From Macrosoma leucophasiata (Eukaryota > Arthropoda > Insecta > Lepidoptera > Hedylidae), in assembly GCA_036365455.1 (NCBI GenBank), contig JAWQUS010000020.1, forward strand, positions 1,213,001 through 1,277,000: 64,000 nt of DNA, read 5' to 3'. Below are positions 10,895 to 22,493 of the stretch, piece by piece (positions within the stretch are counted from its first letter, which is position 1; the number at the start of each line of letters is the position of its first letter). The notes under the pieces are model-generated. The model was not told where the DNA came from and made no database searches. It was given only the letters and a program-made list of their open reading frames with translations. The translations under genes and the position numbers were made by a program.

Positions 10895-11275
10895 AATAGG
10901 CAAGGTTTGCGAATGATTGTGGGAGTTTTCACAGGCCATTTTGGCACGAGGCAGCACCTACAGCGGATGCACCTGGGTGAAGATTCACTGTGCAGAGCTT
11001 ATGGTGAGCACGAGGAGACAATGGAACATCTCTTATGCCAATGTGATGGCCTTGCTGGTAAGCGTATGAAGATCCTCGGGGTGGCATATCCTACACCGGG
11101 AGATTATAAGGTACTGTACATTAGGGACACCATTAAATATATCTCAGATATATTTAAAGGGGCCATGGATGAAAGTATATAGGGTCTTGGGGGTGAACAC
11201 AAAAGATCCCAATGGGTCGAAGTGTCCCAGTGTAACAGCTGGCCCCACAATAAGATAAGATAAGATAAGATGTAT
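10895..11275 (+). pseudogene. LINE 3' end (R1/Jockey-type ORF2 C-terminus)
   Basis: The frame ending with the stop at 11180-11182 encodes about 95 residues with RQGLRMIVGVFTGHFGTRQH, then a Cys/His cluster C-x8-ETMEHLLCQC and KRMKILG. This arrangement is the region after the RNase H domain in R1/Jockey-type retrotransposons, where a CCHC-like knuckle precedes the C-terminus. The sequence upstream is lost, so the copy is 5'-truncated. The 3' UTR ends in a (AAGAT)n-type microsatellite tail at about 11253-11272 instead of plain poly-A. Confidence 0.8.
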
Positions 11276-11302
11276 AAAGCTGTATGTTTTATGAGTTACT
11301 CT

Positions 11303-11450
11303 GTATAACAGACATAGCCCATAATCGGAAATGGTGCCATGCTAGTCACCACTTTAGCACGTTCTGTGAGTGACTGTATGACAGACTTAGCCATTAATTA
11401 CAAATGATGCAATGCAAGTCACCACTTTAAAATGACACACTTGAAAATTC
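11303..11450. repeat. Two-copy tandem duplication, 73-bp unit
   Basis: GTATAACAGACATAGCC at 11303 and GTATGACAGACTTAGCC at 11376 start two diverged units, each containing GTCACCACTTTA. Confidence 0.6.
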
Positions 11451-12866
11451 CACTCTCTCATAGCACTTCCATTGCCTTATTATTTATGTTTTCTGTAAAT
11501 ATACAAATCATTCAGATATTTGCTTGGAAGGTTCACAGTTCAGAATCGATAAGCGGAAACTATGTCAACATAATCTGTACTGACTTAACTTATTTGCGAA
11601 GGATACAGCAGGAGATTTACACAAACAACTTATTGACGAACAAGCTATAGCCCAACTCGATAGGTTAAATACAAACGACGCAATCTAAGGCAAAGTTTGT
11701 AATTAAACTAAGCCCCCGAAATTCGTATTTGCCAACTCAACCGTATTTGCTTAGCGTATAGTTTTAAGTAGAACTGGATGAATTATTTATAAACGTTATG
11801 TTACATAGACACCTGTTGCTGTGGCAACCTGTTGGTTGCTCATATATTTTGCAGCACTAGCCTAGTTCTTAGGATAATCCCCTTTGCATTCTGTTTGAGG
11901 TTTTCAGATTTGCACTCGGATTTTAGACCAGGATTTAGACAGATTTGTTAAGTATGACCTCTAATTATCCGACGAGCCAAGTAAGGGTGTACATGGTGAA
12001 ATTTTAGTGGTCGCTTTGATTCAGCTAAATGATTTGTTCTTGTTATTTATTTGTTTATTAGTTATACCGTATCACAAGGCATGTGAGCTCATTTTGCTCT
12101 GAACGTTTTTTTATAGTTAATGCCATCGCTGTCACGCATATTGCCAGTCTCAAATAAAACGAAATTTTGTATTCGTATTTAATTTTTTGCAACGTAAAAG
12201 CACAGTCTGAAGAAAACGAACGTGTTAATAATACCGTGGTAAAAGTAAGTATCAATCAGACAGTCATTTATTATTTATTATGTCAGTCAAGTGAGTCACA
12301 GTCAGAAATTCGAGTAAAGCGATGGCTACTTTATCATAACTTTAGAAATTAAGCCAGGTATTTTTTTTAATCTTTTATATTAGGGACGAACGCATGAGAA
12401 ATAAGAAGAAAGTTTTTAAAATATTATGTACCTAATTTTGATAATTAACAAAGGTGTCACGTAAAGAAGCTTTAATTCCTCATCACGACTAACGTTTTAA
12501 CACTAAATGATCCGACATTGACGAGGGTATAATGGCAACAATTGTGAAATTAACACCTGGCTGTCAAGTTTAATTGCTACACTAATTTATGCAGGTTAAT
12601 TAGATCCATTATGCATTGAAAGGAATGTTCCAATTTGGCCTATAACTTGTACTCGAACTGGACACCACTAGAATCACCATTCCTGTCAATTGAGCTACCG
12701 CAGTCCACAACTGACTGTAGAATTTTTTTCTTCTTTATTTTCCGCTACTAGCAGTCAGTTATGTTACAAACAATATCAGTTATGTACTGGATCCAACAAA
12801 CTTTGCAGTTTATCAAATATCGTGGACTGGAGTTGTGTTTTGAACGACTCAACCGTTTGAGATTAG
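11451..12866. other. Unassigned AT-rich stretch
   Basis: Short frames (72 codons at 11432-11650 and about 60 at 12058-12352) lack motifs. No repeat was recognised. Confidence 0.4.
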
Positions 12867-13261
12867 GTGCGTCCACAGAGAGCGAGCAGCCTTGCCGAGG
12901 CAATTGCCGCGCGAGGCAGCTCGCTCTGTGAGGACGCGCCCGACACTAAATGATAAATACGCTTACACTCACAGCCCCACAGTAGGTATAAACCTGTGTC
13001 GTGGGTGCCGTTGTACACATACAACACATACACAAACACCCAGACCCGAAACAAATATCTGTAGGCCATACAAACATACAATAGCCATACATTTGTCCCG
13101 GTGCGGGGATCAAACCCGCGACCATTTGAATCAAACGGTCATCTCACACCGCTGACTAACCGGGTCATCATCGTAGATGGCTCGGGCGCTCGCTGCCTCG
13201 CGCAGCAACTGCCTCGCGCAGCAACTGCCTCGCGAGGCTGCTTGTTCTGTGTAGACGCGCC
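12867..13261. repeat. GC-rich inverted-repeat element split by SINE-C
   Basis: The left block 12867-12940 is itself a hairpin: GCGTCCACAGAGAGCGAGC against GCTCGCTCTGTGAGGACGC. The right block 13178-13261 carries a 16-bp tandem unit TGCCTCGCGCAGCAAC and ends TGTTCTGTGTAGACGCGCC, which mirrors the left terminus. The outermost ends GTGCGTCCACAGAGAG and GTGTAGACGCGCC make a plausible TIR pair, with a SINE-C inserted between the blocks. Confidence 0.55.
12953..13166 (-). repeat. SINE-C (tRNA-derived)
   Basis: On the minus strand the A-box region GACCCGGTTAGTCAGCGG is followed by the B-box GCGGGTTTGATCCCCGC, then TGTATGGCCTACAGATATTT, GGGTCTGGGTGTTTGTG and GGTTTATACCTACTGTGGGG to an AT-rich tail. 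Other copies are at 32829-33043, 48911-49124 and 58034-58243. A- and B-boxes imply RNA polymerase III transcription of the family. Confidence 0.85.
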
Positions 13262-15231
13262 TATTGACGAATTTTTAGTGGCAAGAAATTCTACGTCACA
13301 TTTTGGTACATATTTGAAACAATTATCAATAAAGGTAGAAGAGTGAAGAGGAGGTTGGAGACGGAGATTTTCTAAAAATTGGAGAGAGAGTAAAATAATA
13401 TTACGGTTGCCTTTGTCTTTAAAATTCCCTATTTTAAAACAAATGTAACTGTTATATTATTTAACAACAAAACATCAATCAATGTTGACATTTTATCAGA
13501 ATTTATTAATTACATGTCATCATTAGGATTTACCCAACTAATTGTACCTACCTTTGTACAATAAATGATACGATCTGTGAATACCCTTTGAAATCAAAAT
13601 TCTGCAGTACAAAGGCTGACAGCTGACTCGCGACTCCATTGCGACGGATTTGTGTTAATCTATCAATTCATAAGTAATTATACTGTTTGTAGTTTGCTTA
13701 TGTTAAGGTTGATAATGGCATATCCACAACATCTGATATTGACATGACGTACAATCGTGTCGATCAAGTGGAATTGCAAATTATTCAACACTAGTTGATA
13801 CTTGCGACTTCCTTTGCGTGATGATTTGACATACAGAGAGTGGTGTCCAGCGCCAACCGAAGTATCAAACGATAATAAGGTTAGGACGTCTATTTACGAA
13901 TAGGTATGCTTGGTTGTACATGGATGTTGTTGACAAATTCTCTATCAAGTTTTTGGATGAATTAAAAAAAAAGGTAATAAAGAGACACCGGAAGAAACAC
14001 AGGCAATTTTAATACTTATTTTCATCCACGTCCTATCTCTGTGAAAAGAAATACTCTTTTCTCGCAGACATTAAACACTAATTACATTTGAAATCCGACT
14101 TGATATTACTACTTAGTGATAACGTCAAGGACATTTTCATTAGTTTTCTTCACGAACATACATAACTTAGAAACTGAAGCAAAAATGGAAAAAGATATTA
14201 AATTTCGAGCAGGAATCAAACCCGATTATTTTTTCTTAATTTCTCTCACATGTGTTATTGCAAAAAAACAAAGATATGAAAACATACTTAATTTTAAGTT
14301 AAGCTTACAAAGAGTTACGCAGTACGGATAATCTTAAGTAATTTTATTAATTTAGTTGCAAAAAAGCAGCATCAACCTTCATTTTGATACAGTTTTATTT
14401 TTAAATTTAATGTTGTACCTAAAATTATTATCTTTTGTCTTATAATAATTTCTGGAGCTTCCTTGGGGTCCGCGGTCTGAAAAAGCTTACGAAATGCTTG
14501 CTGGTTTTAGTAATAATATACTATAACAGTATGTTTGTATATATCTTCATACCCCGGTGTGAAGATATAAGAAAGAGAGCACCAGATATCCGGGTCGTGA
14601 CACATCTCCCGTACTTCTTCTTCACAATAACATTAATAATTGTAACCACAAATCGCTGGACTGTACCCAGCCTTATCCCTATAATTAATTCGATTACGCG
14701 ACCGGGCATTATGTGGTTGACAGCGCCTGATAAGGGTTAACTTTTTAAGACCGTGTTTGTCATACACCCATTGTCACTGGCCGGTTTGTGTTGGTAATTA
14801 TCAGTAATGTAATTATCTTTCAACGTTTGTGTACGAATCTTGTGATTGTATTTTTACAAGCCGTGCATGAATGCAAATTGGTTGGTACAGGTTGGACCGT
14901 CCACTTTACGTTAAAGTTACGGAAATATTAACACTTCATACATATTATAGAACAAAGTCGCGCCTCATCTGTTTGTCTGTATGTTCGCGATAAATTCAAA
15001 GACTTTTGCACGGATTTTCATGCGTTTTCACCGATAGATAAGAGTGATGCGTGAGGAAGGTTTGTACTCAAATCATTTCGCTCATCTGGTGCAACAACGT
15101 CATAATTGTTTTTCTTTTCAAAAATGAACTAATAATACCATATTTCCTAAAAAACGCATACCTACGTGGTGCAAAAACGACACACGCATAGTTAAGCAAT
15201 TCGCACCTAGGGGGGGGGGGATAAAAAGAAA
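13262..15231. other. Unassigned stretch with an element E remnant
   Basis: Mostly AT-rich and free of repeats I can name. Element E is seen in reverse at about 14540-14612 (CACCAGATATCCGGG and CTCCCGTACTTCTTC), with its end rearranged into TATCTTCATACC / GGTGTGAAGATA. The 101- and 71-codon frames carry no motifs. Confidence 0.4.
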
Positions 15232-16059
15232 GAAAATACATTTATTAGGACAAAAGGTACATAGTAGAAAACAAAACAGAAAAAAAGATGAAACAAAAAA
15301 AATAAAATTAACAAAAAATAAAGACAAAATTAACTTAAAAAATTGTCCTAAAAGGACCCCAACTCAGCATTGTGCCGGATTAATAAGCCCGGCGCTGGTA
15401 TTATGTTGGGGCCTTATATTGTGACACTACGGATGCCCAACTGCTGCCTATTTAAATATAAAATAAAAAAATAAGAATAGTATACTAATTTAAAATAATA
15501 ATATAAATTACATACATAATTAACATAAGTTTATTCATAACAAAAAAAAACATATATATGATGTATAATAATAATAATAAATATGACATTAATTATAAAT
15601 AAAGAATTAATGTCGCGTTCAGTCGACTTCACCGTCTGTCGTGAAAGGCAGTTATGGCAATCTTTGCAAATGCAATGACTGTAGTGCCGCGACCCGCGAC
15701 TGTGTGCCGTGCGTGGAGTGGTGTGACGTCTATATTCCCCCGTCGGCCGCGAACCCCGCGTTTCTCTTTTTGTTTTTTCGTAATTGTTGTAGGTATTATC
15801 CTCCGGTTAGCGATTAGTTATCAGGGAGCGTTGAGGGAGGGATGAGACAATCCACCTCCGGAACAGTGCTAGAGGAGACAAATGGAAAATATTCAGATCT
15901 TGACTCAGAGAGAGGAGTACGGGTCAGGCGTTGACATCTTTGACCCGCGGCTCCGACCGGCAACGAATCTGGCGCTGATGCTGAACTGCCCTGTTTTTGT
16001 TGACAGGCATATAACCAGGGAAAAAAATATCTGGGTAAAGATGTATGCCTCTCGAGTTG
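15232..16059. other. Possible LINE UTR sequence, unassigned
   Basis: 15232-15440 reads like a LINE 3' UTR in reverse (TTTATTAGGACAAAAGG lead, CCGGATTAATAAGCCCGG). 15600-16059 is GC-richer, with frames in several phases and no motif. A 9-G run lies near 15211. Confidence 0.3.
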
Positions 16060-16498
16060 CACACCGCGCAGCATCGCCAGCTCTGCAAAGACGGACTTAC
16101 TGCCAGTCTCGAGTCTGTGCGTGTTGTACCGTATCTACAATGGTGAGTACTCAACTGAACTGTTCGACGTGGTGCCATCGTGTCTTTTCCTACACCGTAC
16201 TACCCGCCAAACCTTCTCTGTTTCCACCCTCACCGACTGGATACTGCCAGGTGGCAGTGCTCAATGGTGCGGTTTTCACGTTCGTTCTTGCTCAGAACGT
16301 GTAAATTGTGCAGTGAACTTACCTCTGTGGTGTTCCCTCGGTGCTACAATATAGGGTTCTTCAAAAATGGCGTCAAAAGAGTCCTTCAGCGCTAGCAGCG
16401 CGTTGGCAACTTCTGATGTTGCAAATGTTCATAGGCGACGGTGACCACTTTCTATCAGGTGGCCCGTCTGCTTGTCTGTCAACACAATGACATAAAAA
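16060..16498 (+). pseudogene. LINE ORF2 C-terminus, frameshifted
   Basis: Two plus frames carry one protein: SLCVLYRIYNGEYSTELFD and FLHRTTRQ in the first, then HPHRLDT, RFSRSFLLRT, VFPRCYNIGFFK in a second. This is the conserved tail after the RT domain in several insect non-LTR elements (HRTTR...HPH...RSF..RT..LW). The 3' UTR contains GACCACTTTCTATCAGGTGG and ends in AAAAAAA at about 16492. The reverse of this 3' end is at 59920-60116. The frame is broken at least once and the 5' part is missing or unrecognisable. Confidence 0.75.
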
Positions 16499-16640
16499 AA
16501 TGCGGTAATGACGATTTTATGAATTGTATAATTATATTTCTATGATATGGTTACGTATATGGAGAGAATCACATATTTGGCTTTTAATATAACATATATA
16601 ATACTGACCATAAGGCATAATTTTTTCTCTTGTGTTAGGT

Positions 16641-16965
16641 ATTACAGGGCCGTATAAACCGTTTAAACGGAATACGGTTTCGCTGGACACTGCCATTTAA
16701 TTTTGGCGGCACAAATATTACGTATTATATCACTTTGGCTATCAATTTGCGTAAATGAAGATACATCGTGACAAAGTGCTTATTAAAAGAAATGAAGGCT
16801 TTTATTTCATCCATGTGTTAAGAAAATAAATTAATGGAGAGCACTCTTAAATATTTTTATATCGTTGTTACAAAGCAATATTATTTCAAATAACTGTTGG
16901 ATAGAACGTTTTCATTGTTTATTAATTTACGATTTCTGTTATTAATTTTTCTGTTTATTTCTATA
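16641..16965 (+). repeat. Duplicated block, copy 1
   Basis: A SINE-A remnant (16641-16712) followed by sequence matching 20325-20522: GTGCTTATTAAAAGAAAT, AAATAAATTAATGG, GCACTCTTAAATA, AACGTTTTCATTGTTTATTA. Copies lie about 3.5 kb apart in the same orientation. Confidence 0.75.
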
Positions 16966-17249
16966 ACATCTCTTTTTCTCAAACGGTTTAAAAATAAGTA
17001 TGTTTGATAAAAAATAAAATATAATGTGCCTTTGATTTTAAAATTGCTTTCATTGAATCGAATCTGTATTTTATTATATTATTTTTTGTGTTAATAAACA
17101 CTTGCTGTTTTTTTTATTATAATATATTCACTCAAGGTGGTATGTATTATACTCGATGTTTTGATAGTTTTTCAAACATTGCAAATTTTGTAATAGAAAT
17201 TAAGCTAGGTATATCTCTTAGTACTTGGCGTTCGATATTTTTTTATTTA

Positions 17250-17321
17250 CCGAAGGTGACAAACAAGCATGTAGTTCTCATTGATGTTAAGTGATGACTG
17301 CAGCCTACAGATACCCACACA
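17250..17321 (-). repeat. SINE-A 3' fragment
   Basis: CATTGATGTTAAGTGATGAC and GACTGCAGCCTACAGA are present. It abuts the LINE that follows. Confidence 0.7.
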
Positions 17322-18258
17322 AATATACTATCTCCGTTGCTATTCTCACTATTTATAAATTCTCTTACCGTTAGACTTAATTGCCCTTTCCATCTGTATG
17401 CTGACGACTTGCAGTTCTATGTTCAAACGGGTTTAGATAATTTAACGCACGCTATCTCAATAGTTAATCAAAATCTTAAAATAATTTCTCAATGGTGTTG
17501 TGAATTTGGAATCACAGTAAATTCCTCTAAATGTCAAGCCATTATCTTGGGCAGTAGATACTATATAAATAGCTTTGATGTAGGTAACGTAGCTCCAATA
17601 GTATATAACGACTCGATAATTCAATTTTCACCCTTTGTCAAAGATTTAGGACTTTAGCTGGATTCCACCTTGAGCTGGAATAAACAAATTAGTAACGTTA
17701 GCAAAAATGTTACGTCTTCGTTGCGGTCGCTATATTAAAAATTTAAAAATTTCTTACCACTCAGTACGAAAAAGCTTCTGGTTCAATCTCTTGCTTAACA
17801 CATTATTGACTATGCAGATGTTTGCTACCCTGACTTATCCCAGGAGCTTTTGAACAAATTGGATCGCCTCCTTAATAATTGCATTCGCTTCATTTATGGT
17901 TTGCGCAAGTTCGACCACATTTCAGACTATCGTTCTAAACTTCAATGGCTTCCTATCCGTCAGCGTAGAATCTGTCAGGATACTCTCCTTCCTCTTTAAT
18001 GTCATTAACGATCCATGTTCACCCGATTATCTCAACATACATTTCCAAACACTGGGCGACTCTCACAATCTTAATCTTCGCTCTTCGGAAAATCTTAGGT
18101 ACCCTAGCCATTCCTTTGTGAGAAGCTTTGTTTCCCATTCATTCACTGTTTCGGCAATAAAACTTTGGAACGCGTTTCTCGTGGCTATCAGAAAATCAAC
18201 TTGTAAATTATCTTTCAAACGTAAAGTACGTCAACATTTTTTTAATTTGCTGTCTTAG
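17322..18258 (+). pseudogene. Non-LTR retrotransposon RT, C-terminal half, inactivated
   Basis: The frame opens with SLFINSLTVRLNCPFHLYAD and the catalytic box YADDLQFYV (about 17398), then ISQWCCEFGITVNSSKCQAI, as in the RT palm and thumb. A stop at 17655 interrupts it. Further frames continue with WNKQISNVSKN, LDRLLNNCIRFIYG and a C-terminal block PDYLNIHF...SFTVSAIKLWNAF ending at 18256-18258. Stops near 17737, 17795 and 17998 plus frame changes show it is dead. It looks like a CR1/Jockey-group element, but the exact clade is not settled. The 5' end is truncated against SINE-A. Confidence 0.85.
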
Positions 18259-18740
18259 AAGATTCACATGTCTGTCATTCATCGTGATTATTCCCAATTC
18301 GTATCTTTAATATTTATTTATATTTGTACTTAATATAGATATATAATATACATACATCTTTGTACCTTTCATATTTATATAATTACATTATAAAACTGTA
18401 ATATTGAGTTATATTTAACATCAAATAATATTACTTTAATAATAATAATTACATCATCATTTTGCTTAAAACTATGTCTATACAAAAAAAAATAACTTGA
18501 ATTTAGTCAGATATTTAGTGAACATCATTATAAATCATCTCACAACCGCTGCAACACCTCCGATACAGAATTTTAACCCATCCATAGAGTAAATTATTTC
18601 AACATATTTATATGTAAAGCACAAACAAGAAATTAAGCCCAAAGTGCCACGTCCAGTCCATTATTATATATATATACAAACATATAAATAATCACAGTAT
18701 TATATATATATATATATATATAAATATCTGTTTAATATAA
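18259..18740. repeat. LINE 3' flank and (TA)n tract
   Basis: AT-rich sequence after the LINE stop, with TA-dinucleotide runs at about 18665-18680 and 18700-18722. The mariner starts at the TA that ends this stretch. Confidence 0.55.
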
Positions 18741-18742
18741 TA

Positions 18743-20022
18743 GGTTGGGGAAAAAGTCTTTTCGCATTATAGTATGTATGAACTTGTAATAAAATCTCTT
18801 TGGCTGTAGTATTTGTATCTGGCTGGTTTTGGTATCATTGAAAGTTAAAATTTTAAAGAACATAATTCCAATTTCAAATTAGGCAAATGTGTGATTTTCA
18901 TTTGTTTTTCGTACTGTCAAGATGAGTGAATCTAATGAAGAAATTTAGATACATTTTAAAATTTTACTACAAAAAAGGGAAAAATGCAACGCAAGCCGCG
19001 AAAAAATTTTGCGATGTTTATGGACCTAGTGCAGTGTCTGTGAGAGTAGCACAAATTTGGTTTAAGCGTTTTCAATCCGGAAATTTTGATGTCAAAGATG
19101 CACCTCGCTCTGGTCGCCCTATATCGGATAAAATGGATGCCATTTTTGAAAAAGTGGAGCAAGATCGACATAACAGTAGTTACGGCGTAGCTGAAGAACT
19201 GAGAATTGATCACAAAACAGTTTTGGCGCATTTGAAAAAAGCTGGGTACAAAAAAAAGCTCGATATTTGGGTACCTCACGAGCTCACTGAAAGAAACCTA
19301 ATGAACCGTGTACTCATTTGTGATTCTTTATTACGACGTAATGAAACCGAATCATTTTTGAAGAAGCTGATAACTGGTGATGAAAAGTGGATCACGTACG
19401 ACAAGAACGTGCGAAAAAGGTCGTGGTCAAAGGCCGGTCAGGCTTCACAGACTGTGGCGAAACCCGGGTTAACTCGCAATAAGGTGATGTTGTGTGTGTG
19501 GTGGGATTGGAAGGGCATTATTCATTTTGAGCTATTACCACCAGGCAGGACTATCGATTCTGAACTCTACTGCGAACAACTGATGAGATTAAAGCAAGAA
19601 GTTGAGAGAAAGCGGCCGGAATTGATCAACAGAAGGGGTGTGGTGTTTCATCATGATAACGCTAGACCTCACACATCTATAGCCACTCAGCAAAAATTAA
19701 GAGAGTTTGGCTGGGAGGTGTTAATGCATCCGCCGTATAGTCCTGACCTTGCACCTTCAGATTTCCACCTGTTTCGGTCTCTTCAGAATTCTTTATGCAA
19801 TGTTAGGTTAACATCACGAGAGGACTGCCAAATCCACTTGTCGCGGTATTTTGATGAGAAGTCCCAAAATTTTTAAAGCAATGGGATCATGTCCCTACCT
19901 ACAAGATGGCAAAAGGTTATCGAACAAAATGGTACATACATACTTTAGTTAAATTTAAATAAACTATATTAAAAAATGTTTTGAATTATCTTAAAAAATA
20001 CGAAGAAACTTTTTCCCCAACC
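18743..20022 (+). mobile_element. mariner transposon, 1280 bp
   Basis: The terminal inverted repeats begin GGTTGGGGAAAAAGTCTTTT at the left and, read from the other strand, GGTTGGGGAAAAAGTTTCTT at the right; about 28 bases match with a few differences. TA duplications flank the element at 18741-18742 and 20023-20024, as expected for mariner targets. Length and layout fit a complete element of the usual 1.3 kb size. It lies beside the (TA)n tract. Confidence 0.95.
18922..19948 (+). pseudogene. mariner transposase, nearly intact
   Basis: The transposase binds the terminal repeats and does cut-and-paste transposition into TA sites. From 18926 to 19876 there is a 316-codon open frame with an N-terminal helix-turn-helix region (about residues 1-110), the WVPHEL motif (115-120), and a DD34D triad at D152 (ITGDEKW), D244 (HHDNARPH) and D279 (SPDLAPSD). 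D244 and D279 are separated by exactly 34 residues. Two lesions are visible. The natural ATG at 18922 runs into TAG at 18946 because of one extra base. A TAA at 19874 stops the frame 24 codons before the natural TAG at 19946. Everything needed for catalysis is still readable, so inactivation looks recent. HHDN instead of the more common HNDN or HQDN is a minor variant. Confidence 0.93.
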
Positions 20023-20159
20023 TAATATATAATATTTATTGATATACTTATCTATAATATGTTATAATTATAATCATCCAAATTTGTTTCATTTATTATA
20101 ATGTCATTCTCTACTTTTAACCAGTTACCTTAGTTGTGTGGTCTTTATAATAGTTATTA

Positions 20160-20522
20160 AATTACCATCTAACCGGAACACGATAGTGCTGAACACTACC
20201 ATTTAGCGGCACATATTGGTACGACCATACTCCTTATCAAAATCAGAATAATCGTTTTTTCCACCCTAAGTCATATTCAAAATATTCTTTCAGTATCAAC
20301 ACCCGCAAAAGTAGAATCGTATACCATGACGAAGTGCTTATTAAAAGAAATAATAGGGCTCTTTAATTTCGTCCATTTTGTCAAGGAAATAAATTAATGG
20401 AAGCACTCTTAAATACTTTTTCTCGTCACGAAGCAATATCATCTCAAATGGCTGTCGGATATAACGTTTTCATTGTTTATTAATTTACTTTCTCTGTTAT
20501 TCATTTTTCGGTTTATTTATGT
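20160..20522 (+). repeat. Duplicated block, copy 2
   Basis: The SINE-A piece CCGGAACACGATAGTGCTGA at 20175 is followed, after about 110 extra bases, by the block shared with 16767-16965. Confidence 0.75.
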
Positions 20523-20578
20523 GACAATCTTATTTCTATTAACAGTCTTTGTATTTGTTTTGGTTATAATAATAATTT

Positions 20579-20938
20579 ATAATAGCAACCCTTGAAACGT
20601 CCCACTGCTGGGCACGAGTCTCACCCCTTTTTGGGGGGAGGCCTGGAGCTTATTCCACCACGCTGCTCCAATGCGGGTTGGTGGAGATACGGGTTAGTGG
20701 TCAACCCGCCGTCGGATGTTTTCAATCCGCATATAAGGCCTCCGACAAAGTTTAACGACTGCTATTTATCGATAGCAACCGGGACCGATGGCTTAACGTG
20801 CCCTCCGAAGCACGGAAACGCGCATTTTAATTTGCCACTAGCGGTCACCCATCACCATCACACACCCGACCGCGCCGGTATCGCTTAACCGAGTAGATCG
20901 CTTACGATCTTTACCAGCCAGGCTATGCGCGCTTGTTT
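20579..20938 (-). repeat. SINE-B, near full-length
   Basis: AATAGCAACCCTTGAAACGT at the 3' side, then all family blocks in reverse, including GCGCATTTTAATTTGCCAC and TCGCTTAACCGAGTAGATCG. The head GCGCGCATAGCC is near 20930. The 98-codon frame here is a shadow. Confidence 0.85.
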
Positions 20939-21257
20939 TTTAGTTATTTTTTTTTTATTTCAATATCACGTGCCTCTAAAAATACTGACAATGGAATGAA
21001 ATCGATATATAAATATCATGACAAGCGTGGGTGGAAATTATATCATATTTTCCACTAAATGACGCACACCGTTATTGTGGACATCTTTAGGGAAGGGGTT
21101 TGTCCAACAGTGGACGTCATTTGGCTGAAGTGATGATGATGATCATTTGTGCGTGGAAACAATAGCACGCCAAAATGACACCTAAAGGATTTTTATTTAT
21201 TGCACATCGAGGGGTTCAGTGATTTATGAACAAAGTACTCGTAGTATACTTTCCTTA

Positions 21258-21385
21258 AACTGTATTTATATATATGTATCCTCACGCCATGTCCATCACG
21301 GGGTAGGTAGGGAGTGTAAAGCGCCAGATACCCGGTCATGACACCTCCCGTGCTTCTTCTAAATTCATCATTCTCTTCATACATG
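21258..21385 (-). repeat. Mini-retroposon E
   Basis: ATGTATCCTCACGCCATG, ACGGGGTAGGTAGGGAGTGT, GCGCCAGATACCCGG and CTCCCGTGCTTCTTCT match the element dissected at 39666-39787. Confidence 0.75.
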
Positions 21386-21448
21386 CACGATTCCTAAGAC
21401 TCTTGACACAATACTCCTATTTATCTATATTATAGTATGTCACTGAAG

Positions 21449-21778
21449 AAGCGCGCATAGCCCAGCGGCTGGTGTAGATCGTAAGCGATCTACTTGGTTA
21501 AGCGATGTGGGCGCGGTCGGGTGTGTGATGGATGACCGCTAGTGGCAGGGCTAGTGCTTCGGAGGGTACGTTAAGCCGTCGGTCTCGGTTGCTATCGATA
21601 GAAAGCAGTCGTTAAACCTTGTCGGCGGCCTTATGGGCGGTTTGAAAACATCCGACAGCTTGGCTACCAACCCGCATTGGAGCAGCGTGGTGGAGTAAGC
21701 TCCAGGCCTCCCCCAAAAAGGGGAGAGACTCGTGCCCAGCAGTGGGACGTATAATATGTTGCCATTATTATTATTATA
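21449..21778 (+). repeat. SINE-B, near full-length
   Basis: A clear head GCGCGCATAGCCCAGCGG (A-box) and GATCGTAAGCGATC hairpin, then GTGACCGCTAGTGGC and the 3' CTCGTGCCCAGCAGTGGG with an (ATT)n tail. About 30 bases in the middle are missing. Confidence 0.88.
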
Positions 21779-22493
21779 TCAGGCTTGGTCTTGCTGAGCC
21801 TCTGCAGTCCTCCACATTCGCATTGTATATCTGTTAAGTCATTCGCTCATTCAACATTCTTTCTACAGGCCTGAACCATTAAACTGAATTTGCTTCCCAA
21901 AAATAACGTTAAAGAAAAATAAAGTGGGTACTTAACGAAAACCGTTACTTATCACTTTTAAAAACACATAAAACGTTAAACCATTGCGTCAAATGTATTA
22001 AACGCTTGTTCCAAGCGATTGAACACGTTGATTACCCTCCTGCGTCAGTCCTCCACCATTCCCCTGGTCTCCCCTCGCCTCATCTGTCCCCTGGCACGAT
22101 TCCACGCCATTGTTGGATTCTTTTCATTCAAAGATGCCATCTCACGAGGTACGTACGTGATATTTTTTGGGGCGCAGCTCGAATTTTAAGTGGAGTTATT
22201 ATATCAACACAGGAATCGGGGCCGAGTAAATAACCAGTGGACTGGCGTCCCAGGGGGCTGTTTACTTACAGTTTCAATTGATGTCGGAATTTATTTCGTT
22301 AGTAGACGAAGTTAGTGGCTTTGTACGTTTTATTTGGGTTTAACGATACAACTTTCATTTTTTGTTGCGATTGAATTAGTTATTTGCAAGCTCACGTTGT
22401 TTGGTGCTGTCAATTCAAATTTTCAATGATGTTTATATCACGTTAGATTTTTGATTACATTGTACAAAAAGTTTTTTTAGTATAAAAAAGTAA
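21779..22493. other. Unassigned stretch
   Basis: No repeat or convincing frame. The 75-codon frame at 22006-22233 has no motif. Confidence 0.4.

Noticed and set aside
14435..14740. 101-codon plus ORF
   Set aside because: It spans an element E remnant and AT-rich flank, with no motif or second copy.
15882..16304. 140-codon plus ORF as a gene
   Set aside because: It overlaps the LINE tail, whose protein lies partly in other phases. The remainder has no motif.
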